DNA from: Microbacterium oleivorans
Lineage (GTDB): Bacteria; Actinomycetota; Actinomycetes; Actinomycetales; Microbacteriaceae
Assembly: GCF_001644225.1 (NCBI RefSeq)
Contig: NZ_LSTV01000003.1
Location: 62,001 to 126,000 of the forward strand
DNA: 64,000 bases
Direction of reading: 5' to 3'
Shown: one piece after another, positions 51,537 through 60,300 of the stretch
Position numbering within the stretch: position 1 is the stretch's first letter
How the letters are laid out: each line of letters starts with the position of its first letter
The notes under the pieces: model-generated
Told to the model about the DNA's origin: nothing
The model's database searches: none
What the model saw: the letters and a program-made list of their open reading frames with translations, nothing else
Position numbers and translations under genes: made by a program

Positions 51537-52616
51537 ATGCACCGGCTCACCAGGGACGAGGCCCGCCGCATCGCGGTGCGCGCGCAGCTGCTCGACGCGG
51601 ACCGGCCCGGCGACGTCGTCGAGGTCGCCGAGCAGATCGCCGCGATCAAGATCGACCCGACGGCCGTCATCGCCCCCAGCGAGCAGTCGATCTGCTGGTC
51701 GCGCATCGGCTGGGCCTACGAGCCGGGGCAGCTGTCGAAGGCCGTCGAGGGGGACCGGCTGCTGTTCGAGTACGACGGGCACTTCCGCCCGGCATCCCTC
51801 CTCCCGGCTCTCCGCGCCGTCATGCCGGGGCGCCGCCTCGGCGGTTCGACACGCCAGTACCTCGAGGCGAACGCCGCCTTCCGCGCCGAGATCCTGCGAC
51901 GCCTCGAGCGGGAGGGACCGCTGCCGGCCTCGGAGATCCCCGACACGAGCGTCGTCCAGGCGAAGAACGAGAGCGGCTGGTACGGCGCGAACCAGGTGCC
52001 GCGCATGCTCGAGCTTCTGTCGTACCTCGGCGACGTCGCCATCAGCGGGCGGATCGGCCGCCAGCGCGTGTGGGACCTGCCCGACCGTGTCTACGGTGCA
52101 CGGGATGCCGAGATGGACCCGGCCGACGCCGAAGACGTTCTGGCGGCACGGCGGCTGCAGGCGCTCGGCATCGCGCGCGAGAAGTCGTCGTGGTCGGGTG
52201 TCGGCACGGCGGGTGAGCCGGCCGAGGTCGAGGGAAGCGCGTGGCGCTGGCGGGTCGACCCCGAGGCGCTCGCCGCGCTGGACGACGACCCGGGCGGGCG
52301 CGCGGCGATCCTCAATCCGTACGACCGCATGCTGTTCGACCGGCCGCGCCTGACCGAGCTGTTCGAGTTCACCTACGTCCTGGAGCAGTTCAAACCGAAG
52401 CATCAGCGGGTCTACGGCTACTTCGCGCATCCGATCCTCGTCGGCGACCGCTTCGTGGGTCTGCTCGACGCGGCGCTCGACAAGAAGAAGGAGAACCTCG
52501 TGGTCTCCGCCGTGCACGAGCTCGTCCCCCTGGACGACGACGAGCGCGACATGGTGCACGCCGAGGTCCGGGACCTCGGCGAGTGGCTCGGGGTCCCGGT
52601 CCGCGGACTCGACTGA
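51537..52616 (+). CDS. AlkZ/YcaQ-like winged-helix DNA glycosylase family protein
   Basis: A 359-residue HTH_42 protein with three tandem winged-helix domains. The N-terminus MHRLTRDEARRIAVRAQLL and WSRIGWAYEPGQL fit the family. The catalytic Q-x-D/Q segment of YcaQ/AlkZ appears here as AIKIDPTAVIAP, with Lys in place of the first Gln. The C-terminal LNPYDRMLFDRPRL and FAHPILVGDRFVGLLDAALD are conserved. True AlkZ enzymes unhook interstrand crosslinks or remove alkylated bases; with the Lys change, activity needs proof. Single leaderless gene convergent with the mannosidase. Confidence 0.87.
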   Translation: MHRLTRDEARRIAVRAQLLDADRPGDVVEVAEQIAAIKIDPTAVIAPSEQSICWSRIGWAYEPGQLSKAVEGDRLLFEYDGHFRPASLLPALRAVMPGRRLGGSTRQYLEANAAFRAEILRRLEREGPLPASEIPDTSVVQAKNESGWYGANQVPRMLELLSYLGDVAISGRIGRQRVWDLPDRVYGARDAEMDPADAEDVLAARRLQALGIAREKSSWSGVGTAGEPAEVEGSAWRWRVDPEALAALDDDPGGRAAILNPYDRMLFDRPRLTELFEFTYVLEQFKPKHQRVYGYFAHPILVGDRFVGLLDAALDKKKENLVVSAVHELVPLDDDERDMVHAEVRDLGEWLGVPVRGLD

Positions 52617-52628
52617 GTCCGGCGACGC

Positions 52629-55625
52629 TCAGCGCGCCAGGCGCAGCGTGACCAGCTGGAACGGCGACAGCTCGAGGCGGACCGCGTCGCCGGCGGCATC
52701 CCGCAGCGCCGTCGCCGCGATCGGGCGTTCGAGCAGGTCCGTCTGCACGACGCCGGTCGCCCGGAAGCCCGGGACGAGGTGCGCGGTCCGGCTCGAGCCG
52801 AGCGCCTCGTAGAGCCGCACGATGACGTCGCCCGACCCGTCGTCGGCGAGCTTGACGGCCTCGACGACGACGCCCGGGTCGTCGAGCTCGAGGAACGGGT
52901 CGACCTCGCGCGCCCCCTGCAGGGCGACGGTCGGAAGGTTCAGGCGCAGCCCCTCCGCGACGGCCGCCGCGACGGTGGCGCCCGGGAGCACGGACAGGCG
53001 GAAGGTGTGTGCGCCCTGGTCGGCTTCGGGGTCCGGGAACAGGGGCGCCCGCACGAGGGTGACCCGTGCGACCGTCCGCGCGCCCCCGTCCGAGCCGGGC
53101 GCGCGCTGCACGTCGTGGCCGTACATCGCGTCGTTGGCGATCGCCACGCCGTACTCGCCCTCGGCCACGCGGATCCAGCGGTGCGCGACGGTCTCGAACC
53201 GGGCGGCATCCCACGTCGTGTTCATGTGGACAGGCCGCGACACGTGGCCGAACTGGATCTCGGACTCCGCGCGCTCGGCCCGCACCCGCAGCGGGAAGGC
53301 GATCTTCAGCATCTTCTGCCGCTCGCGCCAGTCGAGCCGCAGCGCCACCTCGAGCGCGCCGGACGCGGGGTCGACGCGGTAGCGCTGCTCGGCCGACGAC
53401 GATCCGAACCGGCGCCGGACCACGAGGTCGGCCCCGTCGACCGTGATCTCGTCGGCCGCGTCGAGGACGGTCCCGAGCGCGCCGTCCTCGACGTCGATGT
53501 TCCACGCGTCCCAGTCCCGCGGGGTGTCGCGGAACAGGTGCAGCGCGCCACCGGGGTGCGCGGGATCGATGAGCTCGCGGCCCGTCGCGAGGTCGACGGC
53601 GCCCACGACGAGTCCTCGCGCGTCGATCGCCCAGTCGAACCGGGGGTGCCGGAACCGCCAGCCGTCGCCGTCCGCCTCGGGCCGGACGGCGGGAGCGGAT
53701 GCCGCGGCCCCGACGCCGAGCGCCGGTGCGCCGCCGAGCGCCACCGGCGCGGCGTTGGCCGCGAGCGCCCGCTCGCCCTCGCCCACGAGCGAGCGCAGGG
53801 CGGTGTCGATGATCTCCCGCAGCTCGTCCGCGAGGCGGGCGTACGTCGCCTCGGCCTCCTGGTGGACCCACGCGATCGAGGTGCCGGGCAGGATGTCGTG
53901 GAACTGGTGCAGCAGGACCGTCTGCCACAGGGCGCGCAGCCGCTCGGCGGGGTAGGCCGCACCGGTGCGGACCGTGTCGAGCGTCGCCCAGAGCTCGGCC
54001 GCCCGCAGCAGGTGCTCGCTCTCGCGGTTGCCGCGCTTCGTGCGGGCCTGCGCGCTGTAGGTGCCCCGGTGGTACTCGAGGTAGAGCTCCCCGGACCACA
54101 CCGGCGGCGCCGCGTACTCCGCCTCGGCGTCGGCGAAGAACTGCGCCGGCGAGCCCAGGCGCACCTTGGGGGCCCCCTCTAGGTCGGCGGTGCGGCGCGC
54201 GGCGGCGATCATCTCGCGGGTCGGCCCGCCGCCGCCGTCGCCCCAGCCGAACGGCACGAGCGAGTGCGTCGCGTGCGCCTTCTCGGCGAACTGACGCTCG
54301 GCGCGGGCGAGCTCTGCCGCCGACAGATCGGAGTTGTACGTGTCGACCGGCGGGAAGTGGGTGAACACGCGGGTGCCGTCGATGCCCTCCCACAGGAACG
54401 TGTGGTGCGGCATCCGGTTCGTCTCGTTCCACGAGATCTTCTGCGTGAGGAACCAGCGCGAGCCCGCCGCGGCGATGATCTGGGGGAGCGCGGCGGAGTA
54501 CCCGAACGAGTCGGGCAGCCAGACCTCGAGCGGCTCGACGCCGAACTCCTCGAGGAAGAACCGCTTGCCCTCGACGAACTGGCGGGCGAGGGCCTCCGAT
54601 CCCGGCATGTTCGTGTCGGATTCGACCCACATGCCGCCCACGGGCGCGAACCGGCCCTCGGCGACGGCCCGCCGCATCCGCTCGAACAGCTCGGGGTAGT
54701 GCTGCTTCATCCACGCGTACTGCTGCGCCGACGACGCCGCGAAGACGAAGTCGTCCTCGGTGCGCATGAGGTCGAGCACGTTCGAGAACGTCCGCGCGAC
54801 CTTGCGCACCGTCTCGCGGACCGGCCACAGCCAGGCGGAGTCGATGTGGGCGTGCCCCACGGCGGTCAGCTGATGCGAGGTGGCGGATGCCGGGGCCTCG
54901 AGCGCGTCGCGCAGTTCGGCGCGCCCCGCGGCGACCGTGCCGGCGACGTCGTCGGGGTCCACCGCGTCGACCGCGCGGCCGAGCGCCGCGAGGACGCGGG
55001 CGTGACGGGTGCGGTCGGGGTCGAGCTGCTCGACGAGCCCGCGCAGCGTCCAGATGTCCTGTTGCAGCTCCCAGACCGTCTCGTCGAGCAGTCCGAGCTC
55101 CAGGCGCCGCAGCCGGTAGACGGGCTCCGTGCCCGCGGTTCGCTTGTCGCCGAGCGGGGTCGCGGCGAAGGTGAACGTCCCGGCGACGCTGGGATTGCCC
55201 GCCGCCTCGATCCAGAGGTCGATCTCGTCGCCCTCGACGGGGACGGCGGTGTTGCGCGGCTCGATCGCCTTCACGATCGAGCCGTCGGGGCGGAACACGA
55301 GCGCCTCGGCCTGGAACCCCGGACCGGAGCCGTCGAAGCCGAGGTCGACGACGATCTCGGGACGGGTGCCCGGCACGTCTCGCCAGGAGTCGGGCACCCG
55401 GCCGGTGACGTGGAACCACACCGTCCCCCACGGCTTGCCCCACTCGGTGCCGACGGCGAACGGCGCGTACTCCTGCCGGATCGCCTCGGCGAAGGGCACG
55501 GGCTCGTCGGGGAGCTCCCACGCCTCGATCGTCACGGGAGCGGTCTCGCGGTGCAGGGCGGGGGGCAGCCGGTCGCGCACGAGCCGGTCGATGCGTTGCA
55601 GGGCCAGGTGGTCGTTGCGGTGCAT
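52629..55625 (-). CDS. Alpha-mannosidase, glycoside hydrolase family 38
   Basis: A 998-residue cytoplasmic exo-alpha-mannosidase. After an N-terminal ~250-residue domain, the catalytic domain opens with AVGHAHIDSAWLWPVRETVR (metal-binding His and Asp). WVESDTNMPGSEALARQF and WLPDSFGYSAALPQI follow; the latter carries the nucleophile Asp and FGYS. HTFLWEGIDGTRVFTHFPP is also typical. The C-terminal ~400 residues are beta-sandwich domains. No signal peptide. GAAGGAA precedes the ATG. Last of the SBP-permease-permease-mannosidase series, so it probably hydrolyses imported mannosides from N-glycans or mannan. Confidence 0.95.
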   Translation of the reverse strand: MHRNDHLALQRIDRLVRDRLPPALHRETAPVTIEAWELPDEPVPFAEAIRQEYAPFAVGTEWGKPWGTVWFHVTGRVPDSWRDVPGTRPEIVVDLGFDGSGPGFQAEALVFRPDGSIVKAIEPRNTAVPVEGDEIDLWIEAAGNPSVAGTFTFAATPLGDKRTAGTEPVYRLRRLELGLLDETVWELQQDIWTLRGLVEQLDPDRTRHARVLAALGRAVDAVDPDDVAGTVAAGRAELRDALEAPASATSHQLTAVGHAHIDSAWLWPVRETVRKVARTFSNVLDLMRTEDDFVFAASSAQQYAWMKQHYPELFERMRRAVAEGRFAPVGGMWVESDTNMPGSEALARQFVEGKRFFLEEFGVEPLEVWLPDSFGYSAALPQIIAAAGSRWFLTQKISWNETNRMPHHTFLWEGIDGTRVFTHFPPVDTYNSDLSAAELARAERQFAEKAHATHSLVPFGWGDGGGGPTREMIAAARRTADLEGAPKVRLGSPAQFFADAEAEYAAPPVWSGELYLEYHRGTYSAQARTKRGNRESEHLLRAAELWATLDTVRTGAAYPAERLRALWQTVLLHQFHDILPGTSIAWVHQEAEATYARLADELREIIDTALRSLVGEGERALAANAAPVALGGAPALGVGAAASAPAVRPEADGDGWRFRHPRFDWAIDARGLVVGAVDLATGRELIDPAHPGGALHLFRDTPRDWDAWNIDVEDGALGTVLDAADEITVDGADLVVRRRFGSSSAEQRYRVDPASGALEVALRLDWRERQKMLKIAFPLRVRAERAESEIQFGHVSRPVHMNTTWDAARFETVAHRWIRVAEGEYGVAIANDAMYGHDVQRAPGSDGGARTVARVTLVRAPLFPDPEADQGAHTFRLSVLPGATVAAAVAEGLRLNLPTVALQGAREVDPFLELDDPGVVVEAVKLADDGSGDVIVRLYEALGSSRTAHLVPGFRATGVVQTDLLERPIAATALRDAAGDAVRLELSPFQLVTLRLAR

Positions 55626-55668
55626 GCGGGTTCCTTCGAGGTCGGTGCGGCGCGGGAGCCGGGACGGG

Positions 55669-56559
55669 TCAGCCCTTCACGGCGCCCGAGAGGGCGAACG
55701 AGCCCCCGAGGCCGCGGGTGACGAGGAGGTAGAGCCCGAGGACCGGGAGCGAGTAGAGCAGGGAGTAGGCGGCCAGGCGTCCGTAGGCGACGGTGCCGTA
55801 CTGCCCGAAGAAGGCGTAGATCGAGACCGCGGCCGGCTGCCAGTCGGGCGTCAGCAGGAGGACGAACGGCACGAAGAAGTTGCCCCAGGCCTGCAGGAAG
55901 ACGAAGACGAAGACGACGCTCAGGGCGGGGCGCATGAGCGGCACGACGATCGTCCACAGCGCGCGCATCGCGCTCGCCCCGTCGACCCAGGCGGCCTCTT
56001 CGAGGCTCACCGGTACCGAGTCCATGAAGTTCTTCGTCATCCACAGCGCCATCGGAAGGGCGCTCGCGGCGAGGAACAGCGCCACCGCCCACGGCTGGTT
56101 GATCAGCCGGACCTGCACGAACAGGCTGTAGACGGGCACCATGATCGCGGTGATCGGCAGGCAGCTCGCGAAGAGCACGGAGTAGAGGAACGGCGCGTGG
56201 AACCGCGACCGGTACCGCGAGAGCGGGTAAGCGGCGAGGACGGATGCCACGACCGTCACCGCGGCCGCACCCGTCGAGAGCAGCAGGCTGTTCACGAGCG
56301 GGCGGAGCGTCAGCTCGGGGGTGAGGACGTCGGCGAAGTTGTCGAGGGTCGGGTCGGTCGGCCACGCCACGCGATAGGTCGCCGCCGAGTCGATCGAGGC
56401 GAGGACGACCCACGCGAGCGGCGCGGCGAACACGATCCCGATGATCACGAGCACGAGGTTCGCCCAGAACCGCGTCGCGCCGCGTCGCGGTGAGGCGACG
56501 CTGGGCGCACGGGGGGTGCGCCGGGTCGCGGTGGTGACGGTCGCGGTGGCGGTGGTCAC
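55669..56559 (-). CDS. Mannoside ABC importer permease 2 (MalG-type)
   Basis: A 296-residue six-span permease. The N-terminus is Thr/Ala/Arg-rich, TM1 is LVLVIIGIVFAAPLAWVVLA and the EAA loop is VSLEEAAWVDGASAMRALW. The C-terminus ends FALSGAVKG. The GTG start overlaps the permease 1 stop as GTGA; the longer open frame upstream lies inside permease 1. Confidence 0.93.
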   Translation of the reverse strand: MTTATATVTTATRRTPRAPSVASPRRGATRFWANLVLVIIGIVFAAPLAWVVLASIDSAATYRVAWPTDPTLDNFADVLTPELTLRPLVNSLLLSTGAAAVTVVASVLAAYPLSRYRSRFHAPFLYSVLFASCLPITAIMVPVYSLFVQVRLINQPWAVALFLAASALPMALWMTKNFMDSVPVSLEEAAWVDGASAMRALWTIVVPLMRPALSVVFVFVFLQAWGNFFVPFVLLLTPDWQPAAVSIYAFFGQYGTVAYGRLAAYSLLYSLPVLGLYLLVTRGLGGSFALSGAVKG

Positions 56560-57500
56560 GCGACACCCCCTCGGCGCCGCAGCGACACGACGTAGGCGAT
56601 CGAGAAGACCGCGCCCAGGGCGAGCATGACGATCGCGATCGCGTTGCCGTACCCGATGTCGCCGAACGAGAAGGCCTCGCTGTAGGCGAGCACGGGGAGG
56701 GTGCGAGAGAGGTCGCCTGGGCCGCCCTTGGTCATGACCCAGATGAGGGTGAACACGGACAGGGTCTGCAGCGTCGTGAGCAGCAGGTTGGTGAAGATCG
56801 TCCCCGAGATCATCGGCAGCGTGATGTACCGCAGCCGGTTCCACGTGCCCGCCCCGTCGATCATCGCCGACTCGGTGACCTCGGGCGGCACGTCGTCGAG
56901 CGCCGCGCGGTAGATCATCATCGAGAACGCGGTGCCCCGCCAGGTGTTCGCGAGGATGATGGCCAGCAGCGGCAGGGCGTAGAGCCAGTTGGGTCCCTCG
57001 ATCCCGACGAGTGACAGCGCGCCGTTGAGCGTCCCGTCCGCGGAGAGGAACGCGTAGCCCACGAAGGCGGCCACGATCTCGGGCAGGACCCACGCCGTGA
57101 CCACCAGGACGCCCACCGTGCCCGCGACGGCCCGGCTGCCGGCGCGGAACAGGACCGCGAGCAGCAGCCCGAGGATGTTCTGCCCGACGATGGCCGAGCC
57201 GATGACGAAGACGACGGTCAGCAGGATCGAGAGCGGCAGCACCGGATCGGTGAACAGCCGGGCGTAGTTGTCGAGCCCGATGAACTCCGGCTTCGCCGCC
57301 CCCACTCCCGTCAAGGCGCGGTCGGTGAAGGAACCGACCGTCGCCCAGACGATGGGGCCGGCCAGGAAGACGAGGAGGAGGCCGACGGCGGGGACGAGCG
57401 GGAGCGCGCGCGTCGGGGAGAGGCGCATGTCGACCCGACCGTGGCCGCGGCGGCGGGGCGACGCGCGGCGGTCCTGCTGCGGCGCGAGCGTCGTGCTCAC
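56556..57500 (-). CDS. Mannoside ABC importer permease 1 (MalF-type)
   Basis: A 314-residue six-span permease with ALPLVPAVGLLLVFLAGPIV as TM1 and the EAA loop EVTESAMIDGAGTWNRLRYI, then LPMISGTIFTNLLLTTLQTL. Two GTG starts are possible: 57530, inside the binding-protein gene, or 57500, just after its stop. I prefer 57500 because it gives the usual short N-terminus (MSTTLAPQQDRR). Coupled to permease 2 by GTGA. Confidence 0.92.
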   Translation of the reverse strand: MSTTLAPQQDRRASPRRRGHGRVDMRLSPTRALPLVPAVGLLLVFLAGPIVWATVGSFTDRALTGVGAAKPEFIGLDNYARLFTDPVLPLSILLTVVFVIGSAIVGQNILGLLLAVLFRAGSRAVAGTVGVLVVTAWVLPEIVAAFVGYAFLSADGTLNGALSLVGIEGPNWLYALPLLAIILANTWRGTAFSMMIYRAALDDVPPEVTESAMIDGAGTWNRLRYITLPMISGTIFTNLLLTTLQTLSVFTLIWVMTKGGPGDLSRTLPVLAYSEAFSFGDIGYGNAIAIVMLALGAVFSIAYVVSLRRRGGVA

Positions 57501-57504
57501 GGGG

Positions 57505-58866
57505 TCATCCGGTGGTGACCCCGTCGTCACCGACGATCTCGCGGACGGCGTCGTCGTAGGCGGCGGCTGCTTCGGCGGGGGACTGCTGTCCCGTGATGAC
57601 CGCTTCCGTGGCCTGCTGCGCCGCGACCGAAATCTTCGGGTAGTCGCTGTTCGCGGGTCGGAAGTGCGTCACCGAGACGGCATCCGTCACCGCGCCGACG
57701 AACGGGTTGGCCTCGAGATACGTCGGGTCCTCGGCGACGTCGGAGCGGACCGCGATCTGCGCGTTGTTGATCGCGTACCAGAGCGCGTTCTCCTTGTTGA
57801 GGACCGTCGTCATGAAATCGAAGGCGAGGTCGGGAACGTCCGTCTGCGCCGATGCCGCGAGGGTCCACCCGCCCGACATGCTGACGCCGCCGGGCGCCTG
57901 TCCGTCCTGCGTCGGGAAGAGGGCGACCCCCATCGTGTCGGTGTACTCGGGCCACGGGTACTGACCGCCCTCGGCCCAGAACGACGGGGTGTACGAGCCC
58001 TCGACGGTCGCCCCGAGGGTTCCCTTCGGGAACCACTCGCCGAAGACGGCCTGCCACACGTTCGGGTCGAGGGCCTGGTCGGCGCTCACGGCGTAGCCCT
58101 CGTCGTAGAGAGTCTGCAGGAACGTCAGCGAGTCGATGAAGCCCTGCGATCCGACGACCCACTTGCCCGCGTCGTCGTCGTACAGGCCGGTGCCCTCGCC
58201 GGTGCCGTAGAGCAGCTCGTAGAAGCTCTGCATGACGGTGCCCTCGCCGGTGCCGGTGCCCGCGTACATGTTGAATGGCACGACGTCCGGTTGGCTCTCC
58301 TTGATCGCGGCGGCCGTGGCGAGGATGTCGTCCCAGCTCTCGGGCTGCCAGGGCGTGGCGACCCCGGCCTTCTCGAGGACGTCCTTGTTGTACCAGATGA
58401 CCCGCGTGTCGGTGCCGAGCGGCAGGGCGTAGGTCCCGCCGTCCTCGCCCTTGCCGGCGTTCCGGCCGGCCTCGTCGAACATCTCCCAATCGGCCCAGTC
58501 GGCGAGCTTGTCGTCGAGCTTCAGGAGGTAGCCGGCCTCGGCGTCGCTGCGGACGGTGAAGGTGTCCTCGTAGAAGACGTCGGGGGCGGTGTCGGGCGAG
58601 GCGAGCGAGAGCTGCAACCGGGTCTTGTAGTCGTCGTCCGTGGCGGTGATCGGCTGCAGGTCGACGGTGATCCCCTCGTGGGATGCCTCGAACTCCTCCT
58701 TCGCCGTCTTCATCAGGGTGTCGAGCACCTCGAACGAGGCGGTCTTCGCGTAGACGACCGTGACGGTGTCACCGTTGCTTTCGCCTCCCTCAGCGGAGCA
58801 CCCGCCGAGGAGGAGGGCGGCAGCGGTCGCTGCGGCGATGGATGTGACGACGGTGCGAGCTCTCAC
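57505..58866 (-). CDS. Mannoside ABC importer substrate-binding lipoprotein
   Basis: A 453-residue family-1 solute-binding protein with signal peptide and lipobox LLLGGC (Cys about 23). Typical segments are TAPDVFYEDTFTVRSDAEAG, LPLGTDTRVIWYNKDVLEKA and MSGGWTLAASAQT, and aromatic sugar contacts around YTPSFWAEGGQYPWPEYTD. The GTG start is preceded by AAGGGGG. Importer specificity for mannosides is inferred from the GH38 gene. The stop lies 4 bases before the preferred permease 1 start. Confidence 0.93.
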   Translation of the reverse strand: MRARTVVTSIAAATAAALLLGGCSAEGGESNGDTVTVVYAKTASFEVLDTLMKTAKEEFEASHEGITVDLQPITATDDDYKTRLQLSLASPDTAPDVFYEDTFTVRSDAEAGYLLKLDDKLADWADWEMFDEAGRNAGKGEDGGTYALPLGTDTRVIWYNKDVLEKAGVATPWQPESWDDILATAAAIKESQPDVVPFNMYAGTGTGEGTVMQSFYELLYGTGEGTGLYDDDAGKWVVGSQGFIDSLTFLQTLYDEGYAVSADQALDPNVWQAVFGEWFPKGTLGATVEGSYTPSFWAEGGQYPWPEYTDTMGVALFPTQDGQAPGGVSMSGGWTLAASAQTDVPDLAFDFMTTVLNKENALWYAINNAQIAVRSDVAEDPTYLEANPFVGAVTDAVSVTHFRPANSDYPKISVAAQQATEAVITGQQSPAEAAAAYDDAVREIVGDDGVTTG

Positions 58867-58919
58867 GGTGCCCCCTTGCTCCGGATCGTGGCGTCCACGC
58901 GCGACGGCGGGACACGGTA

Positions 58920-58948
58920 AGTCAAACCGATGGACATAGCGGAGTCAA
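58920..58948 (-). promoter_or_regulatory. Repeated TTGACT upstream of the mannoside importer
   Basis: TTGACT occurs on the minus strand at 58948-58943 and 58925-58920, 23 bp apart with 17 bases between. TACCGT (58919-58914) could be the -10. Either copy may be a -35, or the pair may be a repressor site; the upstream ROK protein is the likely ligand. Confidence 0.35.
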
Positions 58949-58975
58949 GACGCCTCGCGGCGTCGGGCGCTCCTC

Positions 58976-60208
58976 TCACGCAGTCGGCACCAGAAGCGAG
59001 GTCGGCCGGGGCGTCAGGGCCTCGTCGAGGATGAGGCACGCGGCGCCGATCGCCCCGACATCCGACCCGAGTGCGGTGCCCGCGATCGAGAGGGGATGGA
59101 CCCCGCGTGCGACGCGCATCTCGTCGAGGAGCGGGGGGATCGCCTCGGTGAAGGTCGGTCCGACGCGGTCCCAGAGCGGACCGCCCATGACGATGCGGTC
59201 GACGTCGAGCAGGTTGGAGACGACGGCGAGGGCGCGGGCGACGTGCACCGTGCACCGCTGCAGCAGGTCGCGGGCGCGCTCATCGCCGTCCTCGGCCATG
59301 CGGACGAGCCGGGTGAGCGCGGCATCCACCCGCGTCGGGTCGTCGCACTCGCGGTCCGCCTCGAGCACGCCGCGGCGCTCGGCCTCCTCGACGAGGGGGA
59401 GCGGCGCGCACGTGACCGCGATGCATCCGCGCAGTCCGCACGCGCACGACGGACCCTCGGGGTCGACGACGATGTGCCCGATCTCGCCGGCGTTGCCCGA
59501 CCCGCCGCGGACGACCTCGTCGCCGACGACGAGTCCCACGCCGAGCCCGGTGCCGAGGTACAGGAACGCGAAGTTCGGGGCCCCACCGGGAGCGGCGACC
59601 CACTTCTCGGCGACGGCCGCCGCCGTCACGTCCTTGTCGAGCACGACCGCCAGCCCGGTGGCCTCGGCGATCGCGTCGCGGAGGGGGACGCGGTCCCAGC
59701 CGAGCAGGTTGGGCGGGTCGACGACGATGCCGCGGTCGGCGTCGATCGGTCCGGGCGCGGCGATCCCGAGGCCGACGATCCGGCTGCGGTCGATCCCCGA
59801 CTCGGACAGCACGGCTTGGATGTCCTCGATGAGGACGGCCACCGTGTCGGCCGGGTCCTGTGCGCGCGGCGTGGCGCGGGCGTGGCGGGCGACGACCTCG
59901 CCGTCGATCGACAGGACGACGACCGTGATGAGTCCCGGGTCCAGGTGGACGCCGACGGCGTAGCGGCTGCTTCCGACCAGTCGCAGGGTCGTCCGCGGCT
60001 TGCCGCGCCCCGAGCTCGTGCGGCCGGCCTCCTCTACGATCCCCGCATCCAGCAGGCGCTGGACGATGTTGGACACGGTCTGTGCGGACAGCCCGGTGGC
60101 GTCGGCGAGCTCGACGCGGCTGTGTCCGTGGGCCCGGCGGATCTGGTCCAGGACGACAGCCTCGTTGTAACCACCGACGCTGGGTTGATTGGCGCCGCGT
60201 CTGGCCAT
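58976..60208 (-). CDS. ROK-family transcriptional regulator (mannoside locus)
   Basis: A 410-residue repressor. The N-terminal winged helix is SRVELADATGLSAQTVSNIV. The ROK domain has VGVHLDPGLITVVVLSIDGE, GLGIAAPGPIDADRG and the zinc loop CACGLRGC. A conserved LYLGTGLGVGLVVGDEV follows. The ATG at 60208 gives the expected length; the frame is open further upstream. It lies 110 bases upstream of the binding-protein gene on the same strand, so it is the likely local regulator. It shares the family but not close sequence with the ROK protein at 15464. Confidence 0.9.
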   Translation of the reverse strand: MARRGANQPSVGGYNEAVVLDQIRRAHGHSRVELADATGLSAQTVSNIVQRLLDAGIVEEAGRTSSGRGKPRTTLRLVGSSRYAVGVHLDPGLITVVVLSIDGEVVARHARATPRAQDPADTVAVLIEDIQAVLSESGIDRSRIVGLGIAAPGPIDADRGIVVDPPNLLGWDRVPLRDAIAEATGLAVVLDKDVTAAAVAEKWVAAPGGAPNFAFLYLGTGLGVGLVVGDEVVRGGSGNAGEIGHIVVDPEGPSCACGLRGCIAVTCAPLPLVEEAERRGVLEADRECDDPTRVDAALTRLVRMAEDGDERARDLLQRCTVHVARALAVVSNLLDVDRIVMGGPLWDRVGPTFTEAIPPLLDEMRVARGVHPLSIAGTALGSDVGAIGAACLILDEALTPRPTSLLVPTA

Positions 60209-60288
60209 GGGTGAACCTGCTTTGCTCCGGGGGTGCGGTGGCTTGAGCGTAGCGCGCCGCGTCCACGGCGGTGATCCGACGCCGCCGC

Positions 60289-60294
60289 TACATT
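60289..60294 (+). promoter_or_regulatory. -10 element, GNAT gene
   Basis: TACATT, 6 bases, then the ATG at 60301. Confidence 0.5.
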
Positions 60295-60300
60295 CGAGGC

